Source of the DNA: a virus
Length of the DNA stretch: 23,036 nt
Strand: one strand, 5' to 3'
Virus record (IMG/VR): IMGVR_UViG_3300050821_007121
Span: 1-23,036 of that record
Position 1 is the stretch's first letter. Each line of letters opens with the position of its first letter. The position numbers and the translations under genes are program-made. The notes below the pieces were generated by a model. It was not told the origin of the DNA. It did no database searches and was given only the letters and a program-made list of their open reading frames with translations. Positions 13,357-19,284 of the stretch are shown here, one piece after another.

Positions 13357-13362
13357 CCGCGC

Positions 13363-13860
13363 TTAACCCGTTTCGCCCTTCTGCTGGCCCTGCGCCGACA
13401 CCGGCGACATCGCCGCCACCGACGCCAACTTCCCCTTCCGGCCCACACTCGCCGTCCACAACTTGTCCAACGTCGCCACCAACTGGCGCTGCGCGGACGG
13501 ATGCGTCGTCGCCAACTGCGGCTTATCGAGAAGCCGCGCCATCGCCAACGCCGCCTCAACCATCCCCGGATGCTTGGCAGCCGCCGAAAGCGTGTCGATC
13601 TCCGCGCGCACCTTGGCCTCCACCGGGCCAGGAGGCGCACCCTTCCCCGGCGTCGGCGGGGGCGGTGGCTCATCTTGGGTGGGTAAAGCAGGCAAAGCCT
13701 TCAAGACCGGCGACTCCTGCCAGCCGCGAATGGGACCGGTCTCACCGCGCCTACGTGCGTTGAGTTCACGCTGGTAGAGGGTGTTCGCATCGGTGCATGG
13801 TTGGCAGCGACAGCCGCGGACGTAGAGTGTGCGGCTACCGTGTCGTGCCTTACGTGCCAT
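13363..13860 (-). CDS. Terminase small subunit (probable)
   Basis: A 165-aa protein, ATG at 13860. The N-terminus MARKARHGSRTLYVRGCRCQ, followed by PCTDANTLYQRELNARR, is the short Cys-containing 'HG-x-x-x-x-Y-x-x-G-C-x-C-x-x-C' segment seen at the start of several actinophage proteins. A Pro-rich linker (PPPPPTPGKGAPPG) leads to a helical C-terminal part with IDTLSAAAKHPGMVEAALAM and QRQLVATLDKLWTASVG. That layout, a DNA-binding N-terminus followed by an oligomerising helical region, fits a small terminase, which recognises the packaging site and loads the large subunit. Position and layout support the call; no typical helix-turn-helix is clear. Confidence 0.65.
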   Translation of the reverse strand: MARKARHGSRTLYVRGCRCQPCTDANTLYQRELNARRRGETGPIRGWQESPVLKALPALPTQDEPPPPPTPGKGAPPGPVEAKVRAEIDTLSAAAKHPGMVEAALAMARLLDKPQLATTHPSAQRQLVATLDKLWTASVGRKGKLASVAAMSPVSAQGQQKGETG

Positions 13861-13947
13861 GTGGGTGCATTCTTTGCTGGTGTTAGCTGATCTTGTTGTG
13901 CAGCAAACGCTTACATCGTGTTGAAACGTTGCTTAATCTGGGCTTTA

Positions 13948-14045
13948 GGGGGGGTATGGCATGTTTTTAGCAAATCGCGTCCGCTAAAATCTCGATTGCC
14001 TGCCAGTCGAGCTAATAATTTGCTGGCGCAAAAAGGATTCCCCCC
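13948..14045. repeat. Nested inverted repeats between a G7 and a C6 run
   Basis: Within about 100 nt a G7 run (13948-13954) faces a C6 run (14040-14045). Inside them AGCAAAT (13969-13975) is complementary to ATTTGCT (14018-14024), and CTCGA (13991-13995) to TCGAG (14007-14011), all correctly nested. The segment can fold into one branched or long imperfect hairpin. Each arm is short, so a chance origin of some of them is possible. Confidence 0.45.
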
Positions 14046-14169
14046 TTTACGCAGGTCATGAGGCATTTCCCGGATCTTGATGTGTTTGCTCACGACACAC
14101 CCTACCGTCCCATCGCCGGGCGTGTCTAAGCCTCTGACCTGCGATAACACGCCCGAGCGCGTGATCACT

Positions 14170-14189
14170 TCAAGATCAAATCAAGATCA
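14170..14189. repeat. Tandem TCAAGATCA with 11-bp period
   Basis: TCAAGATCA occurs at 14170-14178 and 14181-14189. The 11-bp period places both copies on nearly the same face of the helix, as for a protein-binding array. A further TGATCA lies just before them at 14162-14167. Confidence 0.55.
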
Positions 14190-14221
14190 GTGCCCTGACC
14201 TGCGGAAATAGAAGTTTGCTG

Positions 14222-14266
14222 ACTGGATACCAGTAGGGGGTACCCTCTATACCACCTAGGGGTATG
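14222..14266. repeat. Three adjacent palindromes
   Basis: ACTGGATACCAGT (14222-14234) is a 5-bp inverted repeat around ATA. TAGGGGGTACCCTCTA (14234-14249) is a 16-bp palindrome with one non-matching pair. ATACC at 14249-14253 is complementary to GGTAT at 14261-14265 around a 7-nt loop. The three follow each other without gap, which is unlikely by chance and suggests a protein-binding site or a structured end. Confidence 0.6.
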
Positions 14267-14323
14267 GGTTAGCCACCCTTGCGGATGCCCATGTCCAGCT
14301 ATGCCTATACGGGTTAGCTGGCT

Positions 14324-14638
14324 TCACCATGCGGCCCGCACCCACTTGCCGTGGGCTTGCGGTGCTGGGCTGGACGGCTTGGCTTGGCGTGAGCGGTTGC
14401 AGGACACGTGTGAGGGTGCCCAGTTCGCTAGGACGTACGCCAGGTGCGGGTGGGTGGACAGCGGCAGCACGTGGTCGAGTTCGAACGCGCGGCTGGTTTG
14501 TGGCTCCGCGTAGTAATCGATGGGGCCTAGTTCACCGTGGCAGATGTGGCAGGCGGCGTTGACCGCCTTGCACCTGGCCTTGAACTGGGCACGTTGTTTC
14601 TTGTAGAGGTGGGTGTTGCGTGGCGGGAGGGGTGACAT
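14324..14638 (-). CDS. HNH endonuclease
   Basis: A 104-aa protein, ATG at 14638. A zinc-binding CHICH motif at residues 30-34 is followed by FELDHVLPLSTHPHLAYVLA, with the catalytic His56 in LDH, then NWAPSHVSCNRSRQ with Asn72, His77 and Cys80. This is the beta-beta-alpha-metal HNH fold in its usual order. HNH proteins of this size are frequently encoded beside the terminase genes in HK97-like phages, where they assist the terminase in cutting at the packaging site. Here it lies upstream of the small terminase, across the gene-poor region. No good ribosome binding site precedes the ATG. Confidence 0.88.
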   Translation of the reverse strand: MSPLPPRNTHLYKKQRAQFKARCKAVNAACHICHGELGPIDYYAEPQTSRAFELDHVLPLSTHPHLAYVLANWAPSHVSCNRSRQAKPSSPAPQAHGKWVRAAW

Positions 14639-14641
14639 CGC

Positions 14642-14782
14642 ATGGGTTCTGGTTGGGGTCGTGATGGGCGCTGGGTGCCCTTGTGGGGCAGCGACGAGGA
14701 CGGTGGCTATATGCCCACCGGCCGAACCCGTCAGAGGTCCGTGTGGGCGATGGTGGAGCGGCTGGACGCGTTGTTCAGATAG
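14642..14782 (+). CDS. Possible plus-strand small protein (46 aa)
   Basis: A 46-aa ORF on the plus strand filling the gap between the HNH start and the 60-aa gene, with which it overlaps tail to tail by eight bases. It reads MGSGWGRDGRWVPLWGSDED, then GGYMPTGRTRQRSVWAMVER and LDALFR. The Trp/Gly/Arg-rich start and the closing amphipathic helix look natural, and GGGAGGGG lies 11 nt upstream of the ATG. Its ATG lies only three bases from the divergent HNH start, which leaves no room for a promoter between them, so any promoter would lie inside the HNH gene. No function is recognised. Confidence 0.45.
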   Translation: MGSGWGRDGRWVPLWGSDEDGGYMPTGRTRQRSVWAMVERLDALFR

Positions 14783-14957
14783 TCAGCGGCGATTGGTTCA
14801 ACGGGATCAGTCCGTCATGGATGGCACCGGTGGGGCCTCGTGTGGCCTTCAATGTCAGTTCGGTGCGGCCAATGTTCATCTGCAGGTCGTCGTAGTTGAA
14901 TTCCTGGATGCATTGGTCGCCGATCAGGATTTTTAGGCGCGGGTTGGGTCGGCTCAT
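14775..14957 (-). CDS. Small beta protein of unknown function (60 aa)
   Basis: A 60-aa protein, ATG at 14957, eight bases after the stop of the membrane-protein gene. The sequence MSRPNPRLKILIGDQCIQEF, then NYDDLQMNIGRTELTLKATR, alternates polar and hydrophobic residues as short strands; a polar end GAIHDGLIPLNQSPLTI follows. It shows no membrane segment. I do not recognise the family. It belongs by spacing to the same leftward gene series. Confidence 0.6.
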   Translation of the reverse strand: MSRPNPRLKILIGDQCIQEFNYDDLQMNIGRTELTLKATRGPTGAIHDGLIPLNQSPLTI

Positions 14958-14965
14958 CGGCGGCG

Positions 14966-15157
14966 TTAGTACCAGTACCGTCGGCCGCCGAGTGAGCGTC
15001 CGGTGAATGTGCTGTAGAAGAACATGATTAGTCCGACGACGAGGAAGATCCAGCCCAGTACGACGGATAGGTGGTCTAGTGGTGGGGGGATATTGGGTAC
15101 CAGGTCTGGTAATAGCCAATATCCGAGGACGAGCAGCACGACGCCTAGGATTATCAT
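14966..15157 (-). CDS. DUF6131-like hydrophobic protein
   Basis: A 63-aa membrane protein, ATG at 15157 in an ATGA overlap with the glycosyltransferase gene upstream. It has two hydrophobic helices, MIILGVVLLVLGYWLL (residues 1-16) and HLSVVLGWIFLVVGLIMFFY (about 29-48), then STFTGRSLGGRRYWY. Two helices, the MIILG start and the terminal G-R-R-aromatic motif match the DUF6131 family found widely in actinobacteria and their phages. Its function is unknown. Confidence 0.75.
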   Translation of the reverse strand: MIILGVVLLVLGYWLLPDLVPNIPPPLDHLSVVLGWIFLVVGLIMFFYSTFTGRSLGGRRYWY

Positions 15158-16032
15158 TGCGATCTTTCTTTTACGGCGAGGTATTCGTGGCTGATTTCGG
15201 CGTAGCGCTCTCGCCAGGGCGGTTCGAGGCAATCGGTGCCGGCCTTATGCTGCGGGTCGTAGGACAGGTGCGCGGCGAGGAAGCCTTGGCATATGCGGCG
15301 GGGCAATATGTTCACCGCGCCCTCGTCTCCAACTGGCTGCGTCGTCGTCCCTTCGGGTATCTCCGGTCCTACAGAGTCGAACGCTCCGTGCTGGGGTTTC
15401 GTGTTGAGAAGGTGGAATATTCGGGATGCCATCTGCCAGTTGTAGCCAATTACGTTGATGGATAGCCAGCTTTGGGGTTCTATCAGTTCCACGGGTTGGT
15501 TTAATAGTTCGCGCCAATGTTGGAACATGAAGTTGTGGCTCATGTCTGCGTATTCCGGGCATTTGTAGACGTCGCGCAGTGACACTGGCAGTGTGGTGGC
15601 CAGTTTTTCGAAGCGGCGCCAGATGCCTGGTTCGGTTGCTGTGCATGCGCCGTTGTTGATGACCTTGGCGCTAACGATGTGGTCGGGGTTGGCCTCGATG
15701 GCGGCTACGAATTTTGTCCAGCTGTCGGTTTCGAGGAATACGATGTCGTCGTCGATTTTGACGAGCAGGTGATCTTGAAACCACGGCATTGTGTAGTGGT
15801 GATAGATGCGGTTAAAGGCTTTCCAGGGTTCTTTGCTGCTGTAGAACCAGTTGTTGACCCATATCCGTTCGCCGCTGATGGTTTTCAGGTATTGGTAGTC
15901 GTCGTCGTTGCGGGCTGTATTCCAGATATGGTATTCAACGTCGGAATGCTCGGCTAAAAGCCTTCTGATGTACGGCAGTTGGAGTTCCATGTTGGCTCTG
16001 CGACCCGCGAAGCAGAAGATCGTCGTTATCAT
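15154..16032 (-). CDS. GT-A glycosyltransferase-like protein
   Basis: A 292-aa protein, ATG at 16032 with GGGGAG six bases upstream. The N-terminus MITTIFCFAGRRANMELQLP enters a Rossmann-type first strand, and LLVKIDDDIVFLETDSWTKF (residues 89-108) contains a DDD motif (94-96) that would bind the metal and sugar nucleotide. Later segments such as NFMFQHWRELLNQP and the conserved-looking GDEGAVNILPRRICQGF could form the acceptor side. It is probably a cytoplasmic enzyme transferring a sugar from a nucleotide donor to a phage virion protein or a host glycan. The donor and acceptor cannot be read from the sequence. Confidence 0.7.
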   Translation of the reverse strand: MITTIFCFAGRRANMELQLPYIRRLLAEHSDVEYHIWNTARNDDDYQYLKTISGERIWVNNWFYSSKEPWKAFNRIYHHYTMPWFQDHLLVKIDDDIVFLETDSWTKFVAAIEANPDHIVSAKVINNGACTATEPGIWRRFEKLATTLPVSLRDVYKCPEYADMSHNFMFQHWRELLNQPVELIEPQSWLSINVIGYNWQMASRIFHLLNTKPQHGAFDSVGPEIPEGTTTQPVGDEGAVNILPRRICQGFLAAHLSYDPQHKAGTDCLEPPWRERYAEISHEYLAVKERSQ

Positions 16033-16051
16033 CGCGATCTCCCCTTTATTT

Positions 16052-16207
16052 TCAGGATCCGCCGAGCTTGCTTGAGATGTTGATCAGAAAGGGGATTATT
16101 ACGTCTTCGTCCCATTGCCGTTTGCGGTTCCAGTCGAGCCATTGTGTGACGGCGATTTCGGCGGCGAGGAGTGCGCCGATGATGATGGGCACGAGGATGT
16201 CGGTCAT
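16052..16207 (-). CDS. Small membrane protein (51 aa)
   Basis: A 51-aa ORF, ATG at 16207 to TGA at 16052. MTDILVPIIIGALLAAEIAV forms one membrane helix, followed by a charged segment WLDWNRKRQWDED and IIPFLINISSKLGGS. The order, N-terminal helix then basic face, suggests a cytoplasmic C-terminus. It is followed by the glycosyltransferase gene, with 19 nt between. The function is unknown; it could anchor a neighbouring enzyme, but that is a guess. Confidence 0.6.
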   Translation of the reverse strand: MTDILVPIIIGALLAAEIAVTQWLDWNRKRQWDEDVIIPFLINISSKLGGS

Positions 16208-16221
16208 TTTAGCCGCCTGTG

Positions 16222-16362
16222 CTAATCGCGGTCATTGCTGCGTTTCCGGTCGGGCTTGGGTGTGGTTTTGGGTTTTGGGAATCGGAGTGTCTTGATGTTG
16301 TTGGCGATCCATACTCCGGTGCCGACGGCTACGGTGATGGCGATCCATTCGATTGGTTCCAC
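16222..16362 (-). CDS. Small membrane protein (46 aa)
   Basis: A 46-aa ORF, GTG at 16362 to TAG at 16222. Residues 3-20 (PIEWIAITVAVGTGVWIA) form a membrane helix; the rest is Lys/Pro-rich and basic (TLRFPKPKTTPKPDRKRSND). It lies nine bases after the preceding ORF. The single helix with a strongly basic tail is common among phage small membrane proteins. No specific function can be assigned. Confidence 0.55.
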   Translation of the reverse strand: MEPIEWIAITVAVGTGVWIANNIKTLRFPKPKTTPKPDRKRSNDRD

Positions 16363-16371
16363 GGGTCGGGT

Positions 16372-16614
16372 TTATTTCCTCACTCGTTCTGTTATCTGGT
16401 GCTGCAGGTCGAAGCGTTCTGCGGCGGCTTTGGCTGCGGCGGCGGTTTTGCGCAGTGAGCCTGGTATGGGTGTCCAGTTGCCGTGGGTGGGGCAGGATCC
16501 GGGTTCGGCGTGTAGTGCGTGCCAGCATTCGCCGCTTTTGGTGACCATGTAGGCGTGGCGTTGTTTGGCGAAGTAGCCGCCGTAGCCGGTGCGCCAGGCC
16601 AGTTGGGGTGTCAG
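16372..16614 (-). CDS. 80-aa protein with apparent CTG start
   Basis: An open frame from CTG at 16614 to TAA at 16372. The first residues read (M)TPQLAWRTGYGGYFAKQRHA, then YMVTKSGECWHALHAEPGSC and PTHGNWTPIPGS, with a helical end KTAAAAKAAAERFDLQHQIT. No ATG, GTG or TTG precedes the segment in this frame; the first ATG (16548) would drop the first 22 residues, which look like part of the fold. The CTG overlaps the upstream TGA as CTGA, the same layout as the ATGA overlaps elsewhere in this arm. Translation from CTG by coupling is therefore plausible. The paired Cys and His residues (C30, H32, C41, H44) could bind a metal. The family is unknown. Confidence 0.6.
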   Translation of the reverse strand: MTPQLAWRTGYGGYFAKQRHAYMVTKSGECWHALHAEPGSCPTHGNWTPIPGSLRKTAAAAKAAAERFDLQHQITERVRK

Positions 16615-17132
16615 TTGGGGCCACCGTAGGGCAGCCGCACGAGGTTGGGGTCGGTGAGGCAGATGGCGGTGTTGGTGGTCGGCGCTTCGAAGGCGAAGTC
16701 GGTGATCGTCTGTCCGGCTTCGGCGTAGATGACGCTGGAGAAGTGGACGTCGTAGACGAGTTGGCCGCTGGTGAGGTTGTTTTTTTTCAACCAGTTCGGG
16801 TCGATGGTCGCTAGGGCGGTTGCGATGGGTGCGGTGTTGGCGAGTAGTTGGATTCCGGCGGTGTCGCCGACGTTGATGGTTTCGAGTTGCCCGGACAGTG
16901 CGCGGGCTTGAATTGGGGCTATCGCGAGGGCCGTGTCGGCGCTGCTGGCGGGGTCGGTTTGTAGGTCGAGGTTGGCGATGTAGGCGACGAACCCGATCGG
17001 TACGCGGGGGTAGAAGGTGACGAATCCGGTGACGATCTGGAACAGCAGCTGGTTGCTGCTGCCGGAGGGATCGGGGTTTTCGATGTCGTACCAGTTGCCC
17101 GATACCGGGAAGTACACCAGTTCGGTGGTCAT
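16611..17132 (-). CDS. Possible virion-associated protein
   Basis: A 173-aa protein, ATG at 17132 in an ATGA overlap. It begins MTTELVYFPVSGNWYDIENP and has a strand-rich middle, QIVTGFVTFYPRVPIGFVAY, then a segment with TALAIAPIQARALSGQLETI and a C-terminal LVYDVHFSSVIYAEAGQTIT. No membrane helix or catalytic motif is visible. The strand-rich, turn-rich sequence is like that of phage head-fibre, decoration or minor tail proteins, and the gene lies in the arm with the glycosyltransferases, for which it could be a substrate. That role is inference. Confidence 0.55.
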   Translation of the reverse strand: MTTELVYFPVSGNWYDIENPDPSGSSNQLLFQIVTGFVTFYPRVPIGFVAYIANLDLQTDPASSADTALAIAPIQARALSGQLETINVGDTAGIQLLANTAPIATALATIDPNWLKKNNLTSGQLVYDVHFSSVIYAEAGQTITDFAFEAPTTNTAICLTDPNLVRLPYGGPN

Positions 17133-17428
17133 TCGATGACCGCTTTGCGCCAGATGTGGCGGAAGTCGTGCTGGCTCATGATGGTTGGCAGTTCGCCGTA
17201 GTTGTGTACCAGAATTTGCCCGATCTGGATTTTGACGGTGTCGTTGGTGACCTTTTTGAGGCCGATGGTGAGGCTTTCGGCGGATTGCCAGCCGATGTCC
17301 ATGGAGACTTGGTAGCCGTTTTTGGCGAGTTCTTGTGCGACGTCGGCGATGTTGTGTGGTTCGAGCCGGACGGCGATGCATTGCCGTGGGCGTTCGTCGT
17401 AGAGGTCGAACGGGCCGTGTGGTGTCAT
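17129..17428 (-). CDS. Unknown protein (99 aa)
   Basis: A 99-aa protein, ATG at 17428 overlapping the upstream TGA and with its stop overlapping the next start. The parts FDLYDERPRQCIAVRLEPHN, DVAQELAKNGYQVSMDIGWQ and GLKKVTNDTVKIQIGQILVH suggest a small alpha/beta domain. Compact length and absence of Cys pairs distinguish it from the Cys-rich neighbours. I do not recognise the family. Confidence 0.65.
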   Translation of the reverse strand: MTPHGPFDLYDERPRQCIAVRLEPHNIADVAQELAKNGYQVSMDIGWQSAESLTIGLKKVTNDTVKIQIGQILVHNYGELPTIMSQHDFRHIWRKAVIE

Positions 17429-17610
17429 GGCAGGTGGGAGGGGAACGGGTCTTCGACGTAACGCACGGTTCCGTCGGGCATTTCGGCGACGATCACCGAG
17501 CGGCCTTCTGCACGCCTACCTGCGGCTCTGGCGGCGCCTAGCAGGATTCCGGCGATTAGGTAGCCGATGACGTGGCCGATGGTGTGTGCGGCGCGTTGGG
17601 TGCCGTTCAT
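17425..17610 (-). CDS. Small membrane protein (61 aa)
   Basis: A 61-aa protein, ATG at 17610 in an ATGA overlap with the glycosyltransferase upstream. HTIGHVIGYLIAGILLGAAR (residues 9-28) is a Gly-rich membrane helix, followed by a basic turn AAGRRAEGRS and a C-terminal strand region VIVAEMPDGTVRYVEDPFPS. It is probably inserted in the host membrane with the basic side inside. The function is unknown. Confidence 0.65.
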   Translation of the reverse strand: MNGTQRAAHTIGHVIGYLIAGILLGAARAAGRRAEGRSVIVAEMPDGTVRYVEDPFPSHLP

Positions 17611-18278
17611 GCGGCTCCGGTGGCGCGGTTCGGGGCGATGAGCGGGACGCTGATCGGTGTCCAGCGGCGGCGGGTGCCGTGGCGCCAGGCGACGCGTCCT
17701 GGTGGGCGGGGTTCGCCGTCGCGGTGTTGGATCAGGCTGGGTATGTCGTCGGCGTGGTTGACCAAGGATGGCAGCGCGTAGGCGATGTCGATGTTGTTGC
17801 GGCTGGTCCACATGCTGACTGCTTCGTCTACGGGGTAGACGCCGTAGAGGGCTAGCGCGGTGGTGACGGTTTTGACGAGTTGCCGGTCGGCGGCGAGTGC
17901 TACTGCGTGTAGGTTGTGTCGTCCGGTGATCCAGCAGGCTCTGGCTTTGTCGGCGCGGGTGATGGCTTTGCCGATGATGTCTTGCCAGTGTGGGGGGCGT
18001 TGTTGGCCGAGGTAGAGGCTGACTAGTTGGGTGGGTGCGTTGCCGAGTGCTTGCTGTAGTTGGTAGCGGAATGAGGGGCACGGCACGGAGTCGTCTTCGA
18101 GGACGATTGACCAGTCGGCGGGGTGGTGTAGGTGCCAGTTCCATGCGGCGCGGTGGTTGGCGGCTGCGCCGAGGCCGCCCTGGTCCCAGGCGATGTGGTC
18201 GGCGTCAATGGTTTCGGCGAGTTTGCGGGCGGTGTCGCGGCGTTGTTTGTGGGCGACGATGGCGATGTTGGTTTTCAT
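17607..18278 (-). CDS. Glycosyltransferase-like protein, GT25-like
   Basis: A 223-aa protein, ATG at 18278 in an ATGA overlap. It starts MKTNIAIVAHKQRRDTARKL and has WDQGGLGAAANHRAAWNWHL, a typical segment of GT-A enzymes in which a helix begins with G-x-x-x-N-H. Then DWSIVLEDDSVPCPSF (residues 55-70) carries the EDD metal motif seen in GT25-like and related enzymes. In the second half KARACWITGRHNLHAVALAA and YPVDEAVSMW, with the Asp of 'VDEAVS', are probable acceptor-site elements. It likely transfers a sugar to a protein or glycan. The specificity is not readable. Confidence 0.75.
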   Translation of the reverse strand: MKTNIAIVAHKQRRDTARKLAETIDADHIAWDQGGLGAAANHRAAWNWHLHHPADWSIVLEDDSVPCPSFRYQLQQALGNAPTQLVSLYLGQQRPPHWQDIIGKAITRADKARACWITGRHNLHAVALAADRQLVKTVTTALALYGVYPVDEAVSMWTSRNNIDIAYALPSLVNHADDIPSLIQHRDGEPRPPGRVAWRHGTRRRWTPISVPLIAPNRATGAA

Positions 18279-18619
18279 GTGCTTTCTGGGTGGGCGTCGC
18301 GTGTTGTCCTGATTTGGCCGACGCGGCTGCACCACCACGGCGGTGTGGGGCGTGGCCAGCAGGCGGCGAGCCAGCGGTGTATGGGGCCGCGGTCGCTGAG
18401 CATGTCGAGGCATGGCGGTGTGAGTCCGCCGAGGTGGCCGGCGATGACGGCGACGACGAGCCGGGTGAGCCATGGGTGGCAGCTGCGGTAGCGGATTGCT
18501 GCCATGCTGAGTAGTTCTTCGCCGATGAGGGTGGCGAGTAGTTCGTAGGCGATGGCGCTGGCGGCGACGGCGAGCCAACCGAAGTCGCCGAATTGTCGCT
18601 CGCGGGCGCGGGTCGTCAT
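18275..18619 (-). CDS. Membrane protein (114 aa)
   Basis: A 114-aa protein, ATG at 18619 in an ATGA overlap. The first hydrophobic stretch is FGWLAVAASAIAYELLATLI (residues 13-32), the second lies around LTRLVVAVIAGHLGGLTPP, linked by RYRSCHPW. A third Trp-rich part LAACWPRPTPPWWCS may lie at the membrane surface. The segment 'R-Y-x-x-C-H-P-W-L-T-R' before the second helix recurs in small actinophage membrane proteins I know, whose role is not established. Overlaps on both sides place it in one transcription unit with the glycosyltransferase. Confidence 0.65.
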   Translation of the reverse strand: MTTRARERQFGDFGWLAVAASAIAYELLATLIGEELLSMAAIRYRSCHPWLTRLVVAVIAGHLGGLTPPCLDMLSDRGPIHRWLAACWPRPTPPWWCSRVGQIRTTRDAHPEST

Positions 18620-18819
18620 TGTCGGCGGTTTCGTATCGCCTGGATGGCGAATGTTCTTTCGATGGAGGCGAAGATGCTTTTGACTACCGGTGCGACGCTT
18701 CTGGGCACCGTGGACCATAGTTCTTCGGATTCGCGCATTTGCTTGAATAGGACGGCCATTTCGTGGCGCACGATGCGTCGCACGTCGTCGTCGTCTGGTG
18801 TGTGCTCAGGTTGGGTCAT
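18616..18819 (-). CDS. Small helical protein (67 aa)
   Basis: A 67-aa protein, ATG at 18819, stop overlapping the next start. An acidic lead MTQPEHTPDDDD is followed by helices with alternating charge, RRIVRHEMAVLFKQMRESEE and SVAPVVKSIFASIERTFAIQ, ending in basic AIRNRRQ. It could associate with the membrane protein encoded next. No family is recognised. Confidence 0.6.
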   Translation of the reverse strand: MTQPEHTPDDDDVRRIVRHEMAVLFKQMRESEELWSTVPRSVAPVVKSIFASIERTFAIQAIRNRRQ

Positions 18820-18829
18820 GGTGAGGTTG

Positions 18830-19024
18830 TCACAGTCGTCGCAGGCTGCCGGCGAAGCTTCCGTTCCATGCCATCGAGGCGACGAGTTTGTGCCAGTGGA
18901 TCCAGTCGGGGCTGTGGGATTGTGGCGCTGTCCAGTGTTCGCCGGGGTGGCCGGGCACCTCGGGTGGGTGCCCTTCCCAGAGTTGGCAACGCATTTCGCT
19001 GCTGCCTTTGCAACGGCATCGCAT
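18830..19024 (-). CDS. Small Trp/His/Cys-rich protein (64 aa)
   Basis: A 64-aa ORF, ATG at 19024, two bases after the redoxin stop. It reads MRCRCKGSSEMRCQLWEGHP, then PEVPGHPGEHWTAPQSHSPD, WIHWHKLVAS and a final AWNGSFAGSLRRL. Three Cys in the first 13 residues with several His could form a metal site. It is short and unusual, but sits squarely between two well-supported genes. The function is unknown. Confidence 0.55.
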   Translation of the reverse strand: MRCRCKGSSEMRCQLWEGHPPEVPGHPGEHWTAPQSHSPDWIHWHKLVASMAWNGSFAGSLRRL

Positions 19025-19026
19025 GG

Positions 19027-19284
19027 TCAAGGTAAGGCTGTCAGCAGGGCGTCTATGCGGTCGGGGCGGTAGCCGCACCAGGATTGTTCGCCTTGGGGGG
19101 TCGCGACGCAGACGACCGGGGCTGCTGTGAATCCTAGTTCCGTTATTGCGGCGAGTGTGCAGCCGTCTTCGTGGATGGGTATTTCGGTGAATGGTATTCC
19201 GCGGCGGGTGAGGTGGCGTTTCGTTTGGGTGCACGCCATGCAGTTGGGGCCGTTGGTGTAGACGTTCACCAATAAGTGGCTCAT
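19027..19284 (-). CDS. nrdH: NrdH-like redoxin
   Basis: An 85-aa thioredoxin-fold protein, ATG at 19284 in an ATGA overlap. VNVYTNGPNCMACTQTKRHL contains the active-site C-M-A-C (residues 15-18), and IPFTEIPIHED, then FTAAPVVCVATPQGEQSWCG with the cis-Pro after A55, complete the glutaredoxin-like pattern. The WCGYRPDRIDAL end matches the W/S-G-F/Y-R-P-D motif of NrdH proteins. NrdH reduces ribonucleotide reductase; no reductase gene lies in the window, so it may act on the host enzyme or on another disulfide protein. Confidence 0.85.
   Translation of the reverse strand: MSHLLVNVYTNGPNCMACTQTKRHLTRRGIPFTEIPIHEDGCTLAAITELGFTAAPVVCVATPQGEQSWCGYRPDRIDALLTALP

Larger units (their letters stand above)
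13861..14323. other. Gene-poor region, candidate cos or control region
   Basis: About 460 nt without a convincing gene and visibly richer in A and T than its surroundings. It lies between the HNH endonuclease and the small terminase genes, both transcribed leftward. It contains a G7 run (13948-13954) and a C6 run (14040-14045), several inverted repeats between them, a 10-bp direct repeat CTGACCTGCG at 14134-14143 and 14195-14204, the tandem TCAAGATCA pair and a row of palindromes at 14222-14266. The neighbourhood of terminase genes is where phage cos and terminase-binding sites are usually found. The cleavage point cannot be seen from sequence alone. Promoters of the structural operon may also lie here. 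Confidence 0.55.

Noticed and set aside
13911-14168. Minus-strand ORF of 85 codons in the gene-poor region
   Set aside because: It starts with GTG without a ribosome binding site, its base composition is unlike the neighbouring genes, and it runs across inverted repeats and homopolymer runs.
14215-14330. Possible tRNA or attachment site in the palindrome region
   Set aside because: No T-loop consensus or acceptor stem was found, and no integrase gene is present in the window to support an attachment site.
16232-16624. Minus-strand ORF of 130 codons
   Set aside because: It is strongly Arg/Thr/His-rich and overlaps two better ORFs in other frames (16372-16614 and 16222-16362).
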